From: Halopiger xanaduensis SH-6
Lineage (GTDB): Archaea > Halobacteriota > Halobacteria > Halobacteriales > Natrialbaceae
Direction: 5' to 3'
DNA length: 64,000 nt
NCBI RefSeq assembly: GCF_000217715.1
Contig: NC_015666.1
Coordinates: 632,270 to 696,269, forward strand
The position numbers were made by a program, and so were the translations under genes. The notes beneath the pieces were generated by a model. It searched no databases. It worked only from the letters and a program-made list of their open reading frames with translations, and was not told the origin of the DNA. Shown one piece after another: positions 24,306-33,363 of this stretch (positions are counted from its first letter, which is position 1; the number at the start of each line of letters is the position of its first letter).

Positions 24306-25118
24306 TTACCAGTTCCAGGGGCCGTGATCCGGATCGATCTGGCGCTCGCGACGGTCGATCGAGTCGATCAACTCGCGGTCCTCCTCGTCTAACTCGAGAT
24401 CGGCAGCAGCCAAGTTTCCTTCCAGGTGGTCCCGACTGCTCGCTTTCGGGATGACCGCGACGTTGTCGTGATCGAGCAGCCAGGCCAGCGAGACCTGCGC
24501 CGGCGTCGCGTCGTGTTTCTCGGCGACCTCCCGAATTTCGGGGACGTCGAACACCGCGCCCTGGGCCAGCGGCGAGTAGGCGACGAACCAGTAGTCGTGT
24601 TCCTGCGCGTGCGCGACCAGCTCGTCCTGCGGGAGCAGCGGGTGCATCTCGGCCTGGTGAGCAAAGAGCGGCGCCTCGAGCACCTCGAACGCCTCGTCGA
24701 GCAGTTCGGGCGTGAAGTTCGAGAGCCCGACGTTGCGCGTCTTACCGGCCTCGTAGGCATCGTCGTAGTAGGGCAGGATCTCCTCGTGCTCGTAGATTCC
24801 CGACGGCCAGTGGACGTACAGCAGATCGACGGCGTCGACGCCCAGCCGCTCGAGGCAGCCGTCGATGGCCTCCGGAACCTGTTCGGATTCGGGCGGGACG
24901 TCGTGGTGGACGGTCTTCGTCGACAGGAAGATGTCGTCGCGGTCGACGTCGGCCTGGTCGATCCCCTCGCCGACGTACTCCTCGTTCTCGTACACCTGCG
25001 CGGTGTCGACGTGGCGGTAGCCGACCTCGAGAGCGGTTCGGACGTTCTCGGTCCACTGCTCGCGGTTATCGGACGAGTACGTGCCGAGGCCGATCCGCGG
25101 GAAGTCGTCGCGTGGCAT
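24306..25118 (-). CDS. Aldo/keto reductase
   Basis: The 270-residue TIM-barrel oxidoreductase starts MPRDDFPRIGLGTYSSDN. The catalytic tetrad is visible as Asp in HVDTAQVY, Tyr in YENEEYVG, Lys in LSTKTV and His in LLYVHWPSG. NADPH contacts include IPKASSRDHLEGNL near the C-terminus. It reduces carbonyls or oxidises alcohols with NADP(H); the substrate is unknown. A TATA-like GAATAAAC about 27 bases upstream (25143-25150) fits a leaderless start. Confidence 0.92.
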   Translation of the reverse strand: MPRDDFPRIGLGTYSSDNREQWTENVRTALEVGYRHVDTAQVYENEEYVGEGIDQADVDRDDIFLSTKTVHHDVPPESEQVPEAIDGCLERLGVDAVDLLYVHWPSGIYEHEEILPYYDDAYEAGKTRNVGLSNFTPELLDEAFEVLEAPLFAHQAEMHPLLPQDELVAHAQEHDYWFVAYSPLAQGAVFDVPEIREVAEKHDATPAQVSLAWLLDHDNVAVIPKASSRDHLEGNLAAADLELDEEDRELIDSIDRRERQIDPDHGPWNW

Positions 25119-25405
25119 CGGATCGGGCTTCTCGAGAGGGGAGGTTTATTCTTCTGCTTCCGGCAGTCCGCCGGTCGCGCGGGCAGCAGGCGAGTTTCGA
25201 CGGCCGCTCGAGCGGGGGACGGGGTAGCCGCCGATCGGCTCGTCTTCGCCACCGCACCATTTATAAGTGATTCCTCCCAGCCCCCGGTTTCCAGATCCTC
25301 GCCCGTGAGCGCCCTAAAGCCGCCGGGAGCACATTCTCGCCCCCGTAGAATTAGCATCTATTTATATAGTATCTCCCGCCCTCTATAGAAGTAGGTGAAG
25401 ATATA

Positions 25406-25975
25406 ATGGCAACTGAGAAGATGACTGTCGGTGCGAACGTGTTCGAGAGCAAGGTCGGCGGCATGACGGTCCGCGGGAAGGCCCACAGCCTGAGCGCGTG
25501 GTTCGTCCTCGCGCTGCGGCTCATGATGGGCTACGCGTTCCTCTACGCCGGACTCGGCAAACTCCTGGCCGCGGAGCCGTTTAGCGCGGAAGGGTTCCTC
25601 CTCCACGGGGTCAACCAGGCCTCGCCCCTCGTCGGGCTGTTCACCTGGATGGGAACGACGCCCTGGTTCGTCGAAATCGTGAACGTCGCCGTCCCGTTCG
25701 GACAGGTCGCGATCGGTCTGGGCCTGCTCGTCGGCGCGATGGTCCGCCTCGCGGCGTTCTTCGGCGCGACGATGATGTTCATGTTCTACTTCGCGAACTG
25801 GAGCGTCGAACACGGCCTCATCAACGGCGACTTCGCGTACCTGCTCGTCTTCCTCGCCGTCGCCGCCTTCGGCGCCGGCCGGATCCTCGGGCTCGACGCG
25901 CTCATCGAACGGTACGAAATCGACGGCCAACCGCTGCTCGAGAAGTACCCGAAACTCGACTACATCCTCGGATGA
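25406..25975 (+). CDS. DoxX family membrane protein
   Basis: The 189-residue protein has a soluble N-terminal 30 residues and four membrane helices between about 35 and 170. The DoxX signature LRLMMGYAFLYAGLGKLL lies near 40-57 and PFGQVAIGLGLLVGAMVRLA near 103. DoxX proteins relate to the thiosulfate:quinone oxidoreductase subunit DoxD and to redox homeostasis; here the substrate is uncertain. TATATAGTAT at 25364-25373 could be its promoter. The gene is convergent with an HTH regulator. Confidence 0.88.
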   Translation: MATEKMTVGANVFESKVGGMTVRGKAHSLSAWFVLALRLMMGYAFLYAGLGKLLAAEPFSAEGFLLHGVNQASPLVGLFTWMGTTPWFVEIVNVAVPFGQVAIGLGLLVGAMVRLAAFFGATMMFMFYFANWSVEHGLINGDFAYLLVFLAVAAFGAGRILGLDALIERYEIDGQPLLEKYPKLDYILG

Positions 25976-26032
25976 GTCGTAATTCCGCTTTTCTTTCCTT
26001 CCGTTCCGACGACAGCCGCGAGTGACGACGGT

Positions 26033-26488
26033 TCAGTCCGCGGACGACTCCTCGCTCCGACTCGAGTGCTGACGTTCCGTTCCACTCTCGAGCACGGTCT
26101 CCGCGGTCTCTCGAACCGACGACCACAGCTCGGAGAGTCCGGACTCGCGTTCCCGTTCCGACTTCGTGGGCGACCGCTCGATCTCGACCTGCAGATCTCT
26201 GTTCTCGTCGAACTCGACCGCGAGCCGCTCGAACCGGGCCACGTACTGCGAACGGTGGTGACCGCCCGGCCGGAGTTGGATCTCCTCGACGACGAGCGAC
26301 GTGTCGGTCAGCCGGTCGACCTTCTTGTACGTCGTCGAGAGGGGCACCTCGGCTTCGTCGGCAATTTCCTTGACGGTCATCGGCTCCTCGAGAACGGAGA
26401 GGATGTCGCAACAAGCGTCGTCGTCCAGCGCGTCGATGATGCGGTCGGGGTCGGCCGCACGATCGACCGACAGTCGCTCGGATGACAT
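26033..26488 (-). CDS. ArsR-like winged-helix regulator
   Basis: The 151-residue protein has a winged helix at about residues 18-80 (DPDRIIDALDDDACCDILSV, then EPMTVKEIADEAEVPLSTTY), followed by a beta wing, a linker and a disordered Ser/Glu-rich tail. The CC pair near residue 25 could bind metal or act as a thiol sensor, but no full metal site is clear. It converges with the DoxX gene. It probably represses a local target. Confidence 0.8.
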   Translation of the reverse strand: MSSERLSVDRAADPDRIIDALDDDACCDILSVLEEPMTVKEIADEAEVPLSTTYKKVDRLTDTSLVVEEIQLRPGGHHRSQYVARFERLAVEFDENRDLQVEIERSPTKSERERESGLSELWSSVRETAETVLESGTERQHSSRSEESSAD

Positions 26489-26563
26489 TCGTACGGTCGA
26501 TTCAAAGCCGACCTATTTGATTTCTCGGGTGTCGACGGTCGACGTCGCGAACGGACCCGACGG

Positions 26564-27370
26564 TCACGCGGTGCCGGTTTCGACCTCGCCGTCGTGCTCC
26601 AGCCACTCCGTCAGACTGCCCTCGTAGAAGGCGACGTCCTCGTAGCCGAGCGCTTTGAGGACGACGTAGGTGTGGCTGATCCGCCGCGCGGTGTTGCAGT
26701 AGAGGACGATCTCGCGGTCCGGCGTGATGCCGTGGTCCTCGAGCAGCGCCTCGAGTTCGTCCTCGGGCTTGAGTCGGCGGGTTTCGTCGTCGATGACCTC
26801 GCGCCAGTCGAAGCGCACGGCGCCCGGGAGGTGGGCCTCTTCGAACTCGTGGTCCTCGCGCGTGTCGACGAACAGGGCCCCGCGCTCGAGGGCGGCTTCG
26901 ACCGCTTCGTAGTCGACGAGCGGGCTCTCCTCGGGGGAGAGCGGATCGGGCTCGTAGTCGGTCGGTTCGACGTCGGGTATCTCGCCGGTCGTCTCGTACT
27001 CGCGGTTCCAGGCGCTGTAGTCGCCGTCGAGCAGCCGCACGTCGTCGTGGCCGTACTCGAGGGCGGTGAGCACGAACCGCGCGGCGAAGACGCCGTGGGT
27101 GTCGTCGTAGGCGACGACGGTGTCGTCGGGCGAGATGCCGGCCTCCGAGAGCAGTTCGGCGAAGGCGTCGGCGCCGGGCAGCGTCCCGCGGTCGACGTCG
27201 GATTCGTCGCGGTAGCTGTCGAACGGGATGTTGATCGCGCCGGGAACGTGACCGATACCGTCGTACTCCCAGGCGTCCCTGACGTCGACGACGCGTACCT
27301 GCGGGTCCTCGTCTTCGGCCTCGAGTCGCGCTGCGAGCCAGTCGGGGGCGACGACGACGGATTCGTCCAT
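26564..27370 (-). CDS. Two-domain rhodanese sulfurtransferase
   Basis: The 268-residue protein starts MDESVVVAPDWLAARLEAED. The N-terminal rhodanese domain (1-135) lacks the catalytic Cys (VVAYDDTHG at that spot). The C-terminal domain (about 150-265) has the active loop VLYCNTARRISH with Cys and CH2A-type surroundings. It transfers sulfur from thiosulfate or mercaptopyruvate to cyanide or thiol acceptors. It is divergent from another two-domain rhodanese at 27653, separated by 282 bases of shared control DNA. Confidence 0.92.
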   Translation of the reverse strand: MDESVVVAPDWLAARLEAEDEDPQVRVVDVRDAWEYDGIGHVPGAINIPFDSYRDESDVDRGTLPGADAFAELLSEAGISPDDTVVAYDDTHGVFAARFVLTALEYGHDDVRLLDGDYSAWNREYETTGEIPDVEPTDYEPDPLSPEESPLVDYEAVEAALERGALFVDTREDHEFEEAHLPGAVRFDWREVIDDETRRLKPEDELEALLEDHGITPDREIVLYCNTARRISHTYVVLKALGYEDVAFYEGSLTEWLEHDGEVETGTA

Positions 27371-27652
27371 TACGTTGACGATGCCGCCGCGGGACCCATA
27401 GTACATCGGTCCCGGCACGTCTCCCCTCGGTACCGAGATTGCGGCAATAATCTCTGGTTCAGGCCCTCGGCCCACATCGGTCCGGCCGTTCATATGTCGG
27501 TCCTATGTATAAACCGCCGCCAGTGGTCGGCGCCGCGGCACCCGCGGTGACCGTCAGCACAGAGTACCAGCAATACTTTCCTGAACGATCGACTGGTGTC
27601 CGAATTGTCCGGTTCGTGAGCCACTATGACCCTCCGTACCCTATAGATGCGT
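27371..27652. promoter_or_regulatory. Shared upstream region of two divergent rhodanese genes
   Basis: No gene is seen. The leftward promoter must lie near 27390-27410. On the rightward side, CTATAGATGC at 27641-27650 lies very close to the start codon, so it is probably not the core promoter. The arrangement suggests coordinate control of both sulfurtransferases. Confidence 0.35.
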
Positions 27653-28516
27653 ATGGCAACCGACTACGCCAAAGACGTACTCGTAGACGCCGATTGGGTC
27701 GAGGAGCGCCTCGACGAGTTCCAGGACGACGGCTCCGATCTGCGACTGATCGAGGTCGACGTCGACACCGAAGCGTACGACGAAGAACACGCGCCCGGCG
27801 CGATCGGGTTCAACTGGGAGACGCAGCTTCAGGACCAGACCCAGCGCGACATCCTCGAGAAGGAGGACTTCGAGGACCTGCTCGGCAGCCACGGCGTCAG
27901 CGAGGACGACACCGTCGTCCTCTACGGCGACAACTCCAACTGGTTCGCCGCCTACGCCTACTGGCAGTTCAAGTACTACGGCCACGACGACGTCAAACTC
28001 CTCGACGGCGGCCGCGAGTACTGGCTCGAGAACGACTACCCGACCACGGACGAGGAGCCGGACTTCTCCGAGACCGAGTACGAGGCCGCCGGCCCGCGCG
28101 AGAGCATCCGCGCCTACCGCGAGGACGTCGAGAACGCGATCGAGCGCGGCGTGCCGCTCGTCGACGTTCGCTCGCCCGAGGAGTACAGCGGCGAAGTCCT
28201 CGCCCCGCCGGGACTCAACGAGACGGCCCAGCGCGGCGGCCACATCCCCGGCGCGAAGAACATCTCCTGGGCGGCCGTGACCAACGACGACGGCACGTTC
28301 AAGGATTCCGAGGAACTCGAGGACCTCTACGCCGAGGAAGGCATCGACGGCGACGAGACGACCGTCGCCTACTGCCGCATCGGCGAGCGCTCCTCCGTCG
28401 CCTGGTTCGCCCTGCACGAACTGCTCGGCTACGAGGACACCGTCAACTACGACGGCTCCTGGACCGAGTGGGGCAACCTGGTCAACGCCCCGATCGAGAC
28501 GGGCGACGGCGAATAA
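27653..28516 (+). CDS. Two-domain rhodanese (thiosulfate sulfurtransferase)
   Basis: The 287-residue protein starts MATDYAKDVLVDADWVEERL; an ATG two codons upstream (27647) is also possible. The N-terminal domain is structural, with VVLYGDNSNWFAAYA in place of a Cys loop. The C-terminal domain has the active loop VAYCRIGERSSVAWF with catalytic Cys and a VDVRSPEEYSGE opening. Haloarchaea carry such paired sulfurtransferases, which detoxify cyanide or supply sulfane sulfur. The partner gene is divergent at 26564. Confidence 0.92.
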   Translation: MATDYAKDVLVDADWVEERLDEFQDDGSDLRLIEVDVDTEAYDEEHAPGAIGFNWETQLQDQTQRDILEKEDFEDLLGSHGVSEDDTVVLYGDNSNWFAAYAYWQFKYYGHDDVKLLDGGREYWLENDYPTTDEEPDFSETEYEAAGPRESIRAYREDVENAIERGVPLVDVRSPEEYSGEVLAPPGLNETAQRGGHIPGAKNISWAAVTNDDGTFKDSEELEDLYAEEGIDGDETTVAYCRIGERSSVAWFALHELLGYEDTVNYDGSWTEWGNLVNAPIETGDGE

Positions 28517-28721
28517 CGACAGCGTAGTCGTTCGAGACGACGGAAGCGATCCCATTTTTCGCGTACGAAACCGTCCATAGCTGGTCCTCTGCCGTTCATT
28601 GATTCTGTTTCGTCCCTCGAGCCGGTCCCGTGGCGCCGTCTCGAGTCGGGTACGACCATCCCGAAACGCAGGTATCTGTACTCGAGGAAAGATATATTCG
28701 CATCTCGCACGAAGGGTGCGT

Positions 28722-29249
28722 ATGAGCGATTCCGACGGACCACCCGACGACTCGACGGCGGACTGGGCCGACGGTCGGACGACCTTCCAGCGGGTGTACG
28801 ACGTCCTCGTCGGCACCACCGATTCCGCTTCCGCAGGGCAGTTCGCGGAGTGGGCGGAGTGTTCCGAAAACGGAGCTCGAGCGGCCCTCGAGCAACTCGT
28901 CGAGATGGGGATTGCGACGCGAACGGATTCCCGGCCCGCAACCTACCGGCGCAATCCCTCGTATTTCCGGTGGAAGCGCATCGAACGCCTCGCGGACGAC
29001 CACGACGCGAGCGAGTTGCGGGCCCGACTCGAGGAACTGCTGGCGGACGATCGGGCGCTCCAGGAGAAGTACGACGTTCCGGATCCGGACGCCGTGCCCG
29101 TCGACGAGACGGCCGTCGCGGATCACGAGAAACTCCACGAGCGGTGGGACGACCTCTCCGAGTGGCGGACGATCCGCCGCGATATTACGGTGCTGCAGCG
29201 AGCCGTCCAGCGGGCGGAATCGCGAAACGGCGATCGCGCCCGCGTCTGA
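28722..29249 (+). CDS. Winged-helix protein, putative antitoxin (DUF7342-like)
   Basis: This is a 175-residue protein with an N-terminal winged helix (about 20-75: TTFQRVYDVLVGTTDSASAG, then QFAEWAECSENGARAALEQL) and a long charged coiled-coil C-terminus (100-170). A TATA-like GATATATTC at 28691-28699 fits a leaderless start. It ends one base before the gene at 29251, so the two form an operon. HTH proteins of this type precede TumE-like toxin genes in haloarchaea, which suggests antitoxin and autorepressor roles. Confidence 0.65.
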   Translation: MSDSDGPPDDSTADWADGRTTFQRVYDVLVGTTDSASAGQFAEWAECSENGARAALEQLVEMGIATRTDSRPATYRRNPSYFRWKRIERLADDHDASELRARLEELLADDRALQEKYDVPDPDAVPVDETAVADHEKLHERWDDLSEWRTIRRDITVLQRAVQRAESRNGDRARV

Positions 29250-29250
29250 A

Positions 29251-29685
29251 ATGTCGGACCGATCGGAAGGGCCGAGCGGCCCGCTCGACGTCCCGACGCT
29301 CGAGGTGCTCGCGCGGCGCGGCTCCTCGCATCCCCTCGTCGCCGCGTGGGCGTTTCGTCCGGATTCAATCTCGCCGCGCGTGCTCGAACTCGAGTTGGAT
29401 CGGACGCAGTACCCCGGTACCGTTGCGTCGGTCCGCGTCGACGTTCGCTGGTTTACCGGCGGCGACTACACCGTTCACTACCTCGAGAGCCGCGAAACCG
29501 GGGCGTGGCAGTGTCGCTGGGATCGGCATCCGAAACCCGACGCACCGCGGGAGCACTTCCATCCGCCGCCCGACGCCGCACCGACAGTCGAACCGTCGCC
29601 GCTGGACGGGACGCACCACCTCGAGGTCCTGTTCGGCGCCCTCGAGTGGATCGGCGAGCGGGTCGCGGAACTACACGACGCGTGA
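29251..29685 (+). CDS. TumE-like (DUF6516-like) putative toxin
   Basis: The 144-residue protein has SVRVDVRWFTGGDYTVHYLE, then WQCRWDRHPKPDAPREHFHP with repeated His, Asp and Arg. The WQCRWDRHP...HFHPPPDA signature matches haloarchaeal DUF6516/TumE-like proteins as I remember them. TumE belongs to type II toxin-antitoxin systems, with an HTH antitoxin (TumA) next to it, as here. The catalytic mechanism is not established in this family, so function is inferred from motif and gene pairing. Confidence 0.6.
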   Translation: MSDRSEGPSGPLDVPTLEVLARRGSSHPLVAAWAFRPDSISPRVLELELDRTQYPGTVASVRVDVRWFTGGDYTVHYLESRETGAWQCRWDRHPKPDAPREHFHPPPDAAPTVEPSPLDGTHHLEVLFGALEWIGERVAELHDA

Positions 29686-29764
29686 GTCGGAAGCCCGGTC
29701 GCCATCAGTTCCGGTACACCATCGACCGGAACCGTTACCGGGTTCTGGTTGGGTTTTCAATACG

Positions 29765-30004
29765 ATGGTCGACAACGCTGACTCGTGGTTCTCGAGTCGC
29801 AAAGCGACGAACCAACTGCTCTGCGTCGGGATCGTCGTTCTCGCTGCGGGGTTCGTCAGCATCGGCGAGGGATACGGCGGCTTACAACCCGTCGCGGGGC
29901 TGGTACTGATAGCCGTCCTCGCTAGTCCGGTGCTCCTCGTTCTCGGGTGGCTCGTCAATCCGCGGCCGGCCGACGTAGAGCGTACTCGAGACGGCGACGG
30001 ATAG
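29765..30004 (+). CDS. 79-residue two-helix membrane protein
   Basis: It starts MVDNADSWFSSRKATNQLLC, with membrane helices at about 18-38 and 44-64 (QLLCVGIVVLAAGFVSIG, VAGLVLIAVLASPVLLVL) and a short charged tail. No family was recognised. It lies 79 bases after the TumE-like gene and may be separate from the toxin-antitoxin pair. Confidence 0.5.
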   Translation: MVDNADSWFSSRKATNQLLCVGIVVLAAGFVSIGEGYGGLQPVAGLVLIAVLASPVLLVLGWLVNPRPADVERTRDGDG

Positions 30005-30080
30005 CCAACCGCCGTCTCGAACCCTCGAAAACACCACCGATGACGATAGGCCTAACTCCCGGCCACCCGAACGACCGACC

Positions 30081-30716
30081 ATGACCGACGCCGACGCGTT
30101 CGTCGAGACCGTCCAGGACGAGAACCAGACCGAACTCTCCCGGCTGGGCTCCTCGAAGTCGCTGTACGCCGACACCGGCGGGGACATCGACACCGAGCCC
30201 GTCCTCGAGGCGACCGCCGACGCCGAGCACGCCGCCTGGCAGACCTTCAGTCAGTGGGCCGACGACGAGGACCACGACGCCGCGCGCGAGGCCTTCGAGA
30301 CGACGGCCGACGAAGAGCAGGGCCACTTCGAGACCGTCCTCGAGGAACTCGGCAACGAGGAGTACGAGCCCCAGGAAGTGCCCGCGCTCCACGAGTACCT
30401 GCGCGGCCTCGACTCGACCGTCGAACGCGTCGGGGCGCTCGTCGGGCGCATCCTCGCGAGCCAGCGCTCGAAGGACCAGGTCGTCGGCTTCTTCGTCGGC
30501 GACGCCAGCCCCCAGACCGCCAGCGTCTTCCGCGGATTCGGCGACGATCTGGACGCGCAACTCGAGCGCGCCACCGAGTTGCTCGAGGACGTCTGCGAGA
30601 GCGACGAGGACTGGGACCGTGCCGAGGAGGCCGCGACCGGCGCGATCGAAGCGGCCTACGACGAGTACGTCGAAAACATGGAAGCGATGGGCGCGAACCC
30701 CAAGCCGGTCTGCTAA
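30081..30716 (+). CDS. Rubrerythrin/ferritin-like domain protein
   Basis: The 211-residue all-helical protein contains four helices with Glu/His pairs typical of ferritin-like di-iron proteins: EATADAEHAAW (about 45), ETTADEEQGHFETVLEELG (about 73) and later helices around 110-185. It lacks the rubredoxin domain of full rubrerythrins. Haloarchaeal members are annotated as rubrerythrin family and are thought to handle peroxide or iron. The di-iron ligand set looks incomplete by eye. Confidence 0.7.
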   Translation: MTDADAFVETVQDENQTELSRLGSSKSLYADTGGDIDTEPVLEATADAEHAAWQTFSQWADDEDHDAAREAFETTADEEQGHFETVLEELGNEEYEPQEVPALHEYLRGLDSTVERVGALVGRILASQRSKDQVVGFFVGDASPQTASVFRGFGDDLDAQLERATELLEDVCESDEDWDRAEEAATGAIEAAYDEYVENMEAMGANPKPVC

Positions 30717-30761
30717 TTGCTGCAAACTCGAGTATTTCGACCGGAAACACCGACGTTCCGG

Positions 30762-31283
30762 TCACTCGCGCCGTCGAATCGCACTCCTGATCTGACTCTT
30801 CGGCACCCACTCGTCGGCGAGTCCGACGGCGTCGTCTCGAGTCTCGAACTGTCGATACTTCGCTTGCAGCCGCTGTTCTAACTCCTCGCGACGGTCGGCA
30901 TCGGCCCCGGTATTCTCGAGGCCCCGCTCGAGCGAGCGAATGCCGTGCGCGAGTCGCATCAGCGCGTGCGTCGCCGCCGAATCCTCGACGAGGATCGCCT
31001 TGTCGGTTTCGCGGGCCACGCGGCCGACGAACGTCGTCGGTGCGTCCCCGTCTCCGTCCGCGCCGTCGACCTTCTCGTCGGCCAGCCACTGCGGGAGGTG
31101 GAGAAACAGTTCGTCGTCCTCGAGCAAGTCCAGCAGCTGCCAGATCTGGCGGGTATCCTGTTCGTTGAGCAGGCCCCGTTCTCGGGCCTCCGCAAGCGTC
31201 ACCGAATGCGACTCGAGGTCCTGCGCGTGCCACTCGCGGGCGAACGAGTCGTAGTCGGCGAATTCGGTAATCAGGTCGCTCAC
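30762..31283 (-). CDS. Conserved haloarchaeal protein of unknown function
   Basis: The 173-residue soluble protein starts MSDLITEFADYDSFAREWHA. It is acidic and helical, with a beta segment in the middle (TTFVGRVARETDKAILVED) that could bind a ligand. Its end is basic (VPKSQIRSAIRRRE). There is no signal peptide or membrane segment. It converges with the rubrerythrin-like gene. I cannot assign a function. Confidence 0.6.
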   Translation of the reverse strand: MSDLITEFADYDSFAREWHAQDLESHSVTLAEARERGLLNEQDTRQIWQLLDLLEDDELFLHLPQWLADEKVDGADGDGDAPTTFVGRVARETDKAILVEDSAATHALMRLAHGIRSLERGLENTGADADRREELEQRLQAKYRQFETRDDAVGLADEWVPKSQIRSAIRRRE

Positions 31284-31358
31284 TACGGCCCGTCACGAGG
31301 CTGCGGAGGAAGTAACCCGTGCTTCTGACACGGACACGTCAGGCGCGGCGGCTCGAGC

Positions 31359-31631
31359 CTATACCCCGTCGACCGTCGATCGGAACGCGCGGATCGACTC
31401 GAGCGCCTCCTCGACGTGCTCGGCGACCTCACCACCTTCCTCGTCAGCGATATCGGTCAGGATGTGCTCGTGGCGCGCGAGTTTGCCGTGGTCGGGGCCG
31501 CGATCGGCGTTCGCCAGGTCCTCGAACTCACTCGATTGGTTCTCGAGGCGCTCGCGTGCGTCGTCGTTGCTGGTCGCGTCCGCTGCGGTCTGAAGCGATT
31601 CGGCTGCGTCTGCGAGGTGTTCGCGTGACAT
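31359..31631 (-). CDS. Small helical protein (DUF7553-like)
   Basis: A 90-residue all-alpha protein starting MSREHLADAAESLQTAADAT, with heptad-like Ala/Leu/Glu repeats and HEHILTDIADEEGGEVAEHV near the end. Haloarchaeal proteins of this size and character are conserved but uncharacterised. It stands alone with about 100 bases on the upstream side. A structural or regulatory helical bundle is plausible. Confidence 0.6.
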   Translation of the reverse strand: MSREHLADAAESLQTAADATSNDDARERLENQSSEFEDLANADRGPDHGKLARHEHILTDIADEEGGEVAEHVEEALESIRAFRSTVDGV

Positions 31632-31730
31632 ACCTCGTCGTTCAGGCGACTGTGATAAAACAGTTTCAATAGTTGCTCGCTCGCGGGAAGTTCGTTCTCA
31701 GAAGTAAGCAAGGCGACGCCGTCGGCTCGC

Positions 31731-32564
31731 TTACTCGACGCGTTCGATCCGCTCCCCAAGGTCGACGTCCGCCACGTCCTCGCCCGACAGTCCGGCCACC
31801 GTATCGTGGAACGCCGTCCGGTAGCTCGCCGGGCCCCGATAGTCCGTCTCGGCCGCCCGCTCGCCGGCGAGCCCGAACGCGAGCGCGCCGTGCAGGGCCG
31901 CGGTGAAGTCGTCCTCGAGCGCGCCGCGGAAGGCCGCGATCGTCCCGCCGACCATGCAGCCGGTGCCGACGACCGTCGAGAGCATCTCGTGGCCCACCGC
32001 GAGCCGGTAGACGGCGTCCTCGGTCGCGACGACGTCCTCGACGCCGCTGGCGACGACGATTGCGCCGGTCGATTCGGCCAGCGACCGGGCCGTGTCCTCG
32101 ATCTCCTCGTAGTCGCCGACCGATTCGACGCCCTTCACCTCGGCCTCGACGCCCGCCAGCGCGCTGATCTCGCCGTAGTTGCCCTTGATGACCGCGAAGT
32201 CGGTCGACTCGAGCAAGTCCTCGGCGACGCTTCGGCGCGTGGCCGTCGCGCCGACGCCGACCGGGTCGAGGACGATCGGGGTGCCGAGTTCGTTGGCCGT
32301 CTCGGCGGCGTCGTGCATGGCGTCGACGCGCCGGTCGGGCACCTGCCCCGTGTTAAAGAGGATCGCGTCGGCCAGTTCGGCCATCTCCCCGGCATCGCCC
32401 TCGGAGTCGGCCATCACCGGCAGCGCGTCCCAGTGGAGGATCAGGTTCGCCACGTCGTTCATCGTCACCTCGTTGGTCACGGAGTGGACGAGCGGTTCGG
32501 ACTCAGCGATCGTCTCAAGGGACGTCGCAAGGTCCTGCGACTCGAGGTCGTAGTCGTTACTCAT
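31731..32564 (-). CDS. thiM: Hydroxyethylthiazole kinase ThiM
   Basis: The 277-residue ribokinase-fold enzyme phosphorylates 4-methyl-5-(2-hydroxyethyl)thiazole for thiamine salvage. Motifs include HSVTNEVTMNDVANLIL (substrate loop), VLDPVGVGAT, VIKGNYGEISAL, and VVGTGCMVGGTIAAF with the ATP-binding/catalytic Cys loop. It overlaps thiE by eight bases and is downstream of it, so the two are cotranscribed. Confidence 0.95.
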   Translation of the reverse strand: MSNDYDLESQDLATSLETIAESEPLVHSVTNEVTMNDVANLILHWDALPVMADSEGDAGEMAELADAILFNTGQVPDRRVDAMHDAAETANELGTPIVLDPVGVGATATRRSVAEDLLESTDFAVIKGNYGEISALAGVEAEVKGVESVGDYEEIEDTARSLAESTGAIVVASGVEDVVATEDAVYRLAVGHEMLSTVVGTGCMVGGTIAAFRGALEDDFTAALHGALAFGLAGERAAETDYRGPASYRTAFHDTVAGLSGEDVADVDLGERIERVE

Positions 32565-33225
32565 TGGCGATCCCTCCGTTCTCGATCGGCGTCGCCGTTT
32601 CGACGGCCTGTGCAAGGGCCTCGGTCGCGGCCCGCGGATCGTCGGCGGCGGTGATTTCGGAGATGACCGCGACGCCGGTCGCGCCGGCCTCGACGACCGA
32701 GCCGGCGTTGTCGGCCGTGATGCCGCCGATGCCGACGATCGGGATCGAGACCGCGTCGGCGATCGCGGCGACGCGCTCGGGACCGACGCCGTCCTGTTCG
32801 GGATCGACGTCCTTCGACGTGGTGCCGTAGATCGTGCCGACGCCGAGGTAGTCCGCGCCCTCGGCTTCGGCTTCGCGGGCCTCCGCGACCGTCGAGGCTG
32901 AGCAGCCGACGATCGCGTCCGAGCCGAGTAGGCCGCGGGCGACCGCGACGGGGAGGTCGGACTGGCCGACGTGGACGCCGTCGGCGTCGATCGCCCGCGC
33001 GATGTCGACTCGATCGTTGACGATCAGGTCCACGCCCGCTTCTGCGGTCAGTTCGCGCACCTCGAGGCCGAGCTCGTACCGCCGGCGCGCGTCGGTGTCT
33101 TTCTCGCGCAACTGGACCGCATCGACGCCGCCGGCGATCGCCGCCTCGACGATCTCGAGGGTCGAGCGCCCCTCGGAGAGCGAGGCCTGCGTGACGAGGT
33201 AGGTCTGCCAGTTCGGGGGATTCAC
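32557..33225 (-). CDS. thiE: Thiamine phosphate synthase ThiE
   Basis: The 222-residue TIM-barrel enzyme joins HMP-pyrophosphate and thiazole phosphate to give thiamine phosphate. Motifs are VDAVQLREKDTDARR (phosphate/Mg), LIVNDRVDIARAIDADGVHV, IVGCSASTVAEA, YLGVGTIYGTTSKDVD and IVGIGGIT. It is first in the thiE-thiM operon. I see no TPP riboswitch (no CTGAGA core) in the 138 bases upstream. Confidence 0.95.
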   Translation of the reverse strand: MNPPNWQTYLVTQASLSEGRSTLEIVEAAIAGGVDAVQLREKDTDARRRYELGLEVRELTAEAGVDLIVNDRVDIARAIDADGVHVGQSDLPVAVARGLLGSDAIVGCSASTVAEAREAEAEGADYLGVGTIYGTTSKDVDPEQDGVGPERVAAIADAVSIPIVGIGGITADNAGSVVEAGATGVAVISEITAADDPRAATEALAQAVETATPIENGGIANE

Positions 33226-33363
33226 GGTGGATATTCCTCGGTGATTACACTAAGCCGCTTCGGTCGATGGAGCGTCGGTATCGAGCGCGCAACCGTCGGC
33301 TCGAGCAGACGGTTCAATCCGCGCGAACCCACGCTTATGCACGTACGCGAAGTACGTCCGCTG

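Noticed and set aside
33226-33363. A TPP riboswitch upstream of thiE
   Set aside because: The conserved CTGAGA and related core elements are not present in this gap.
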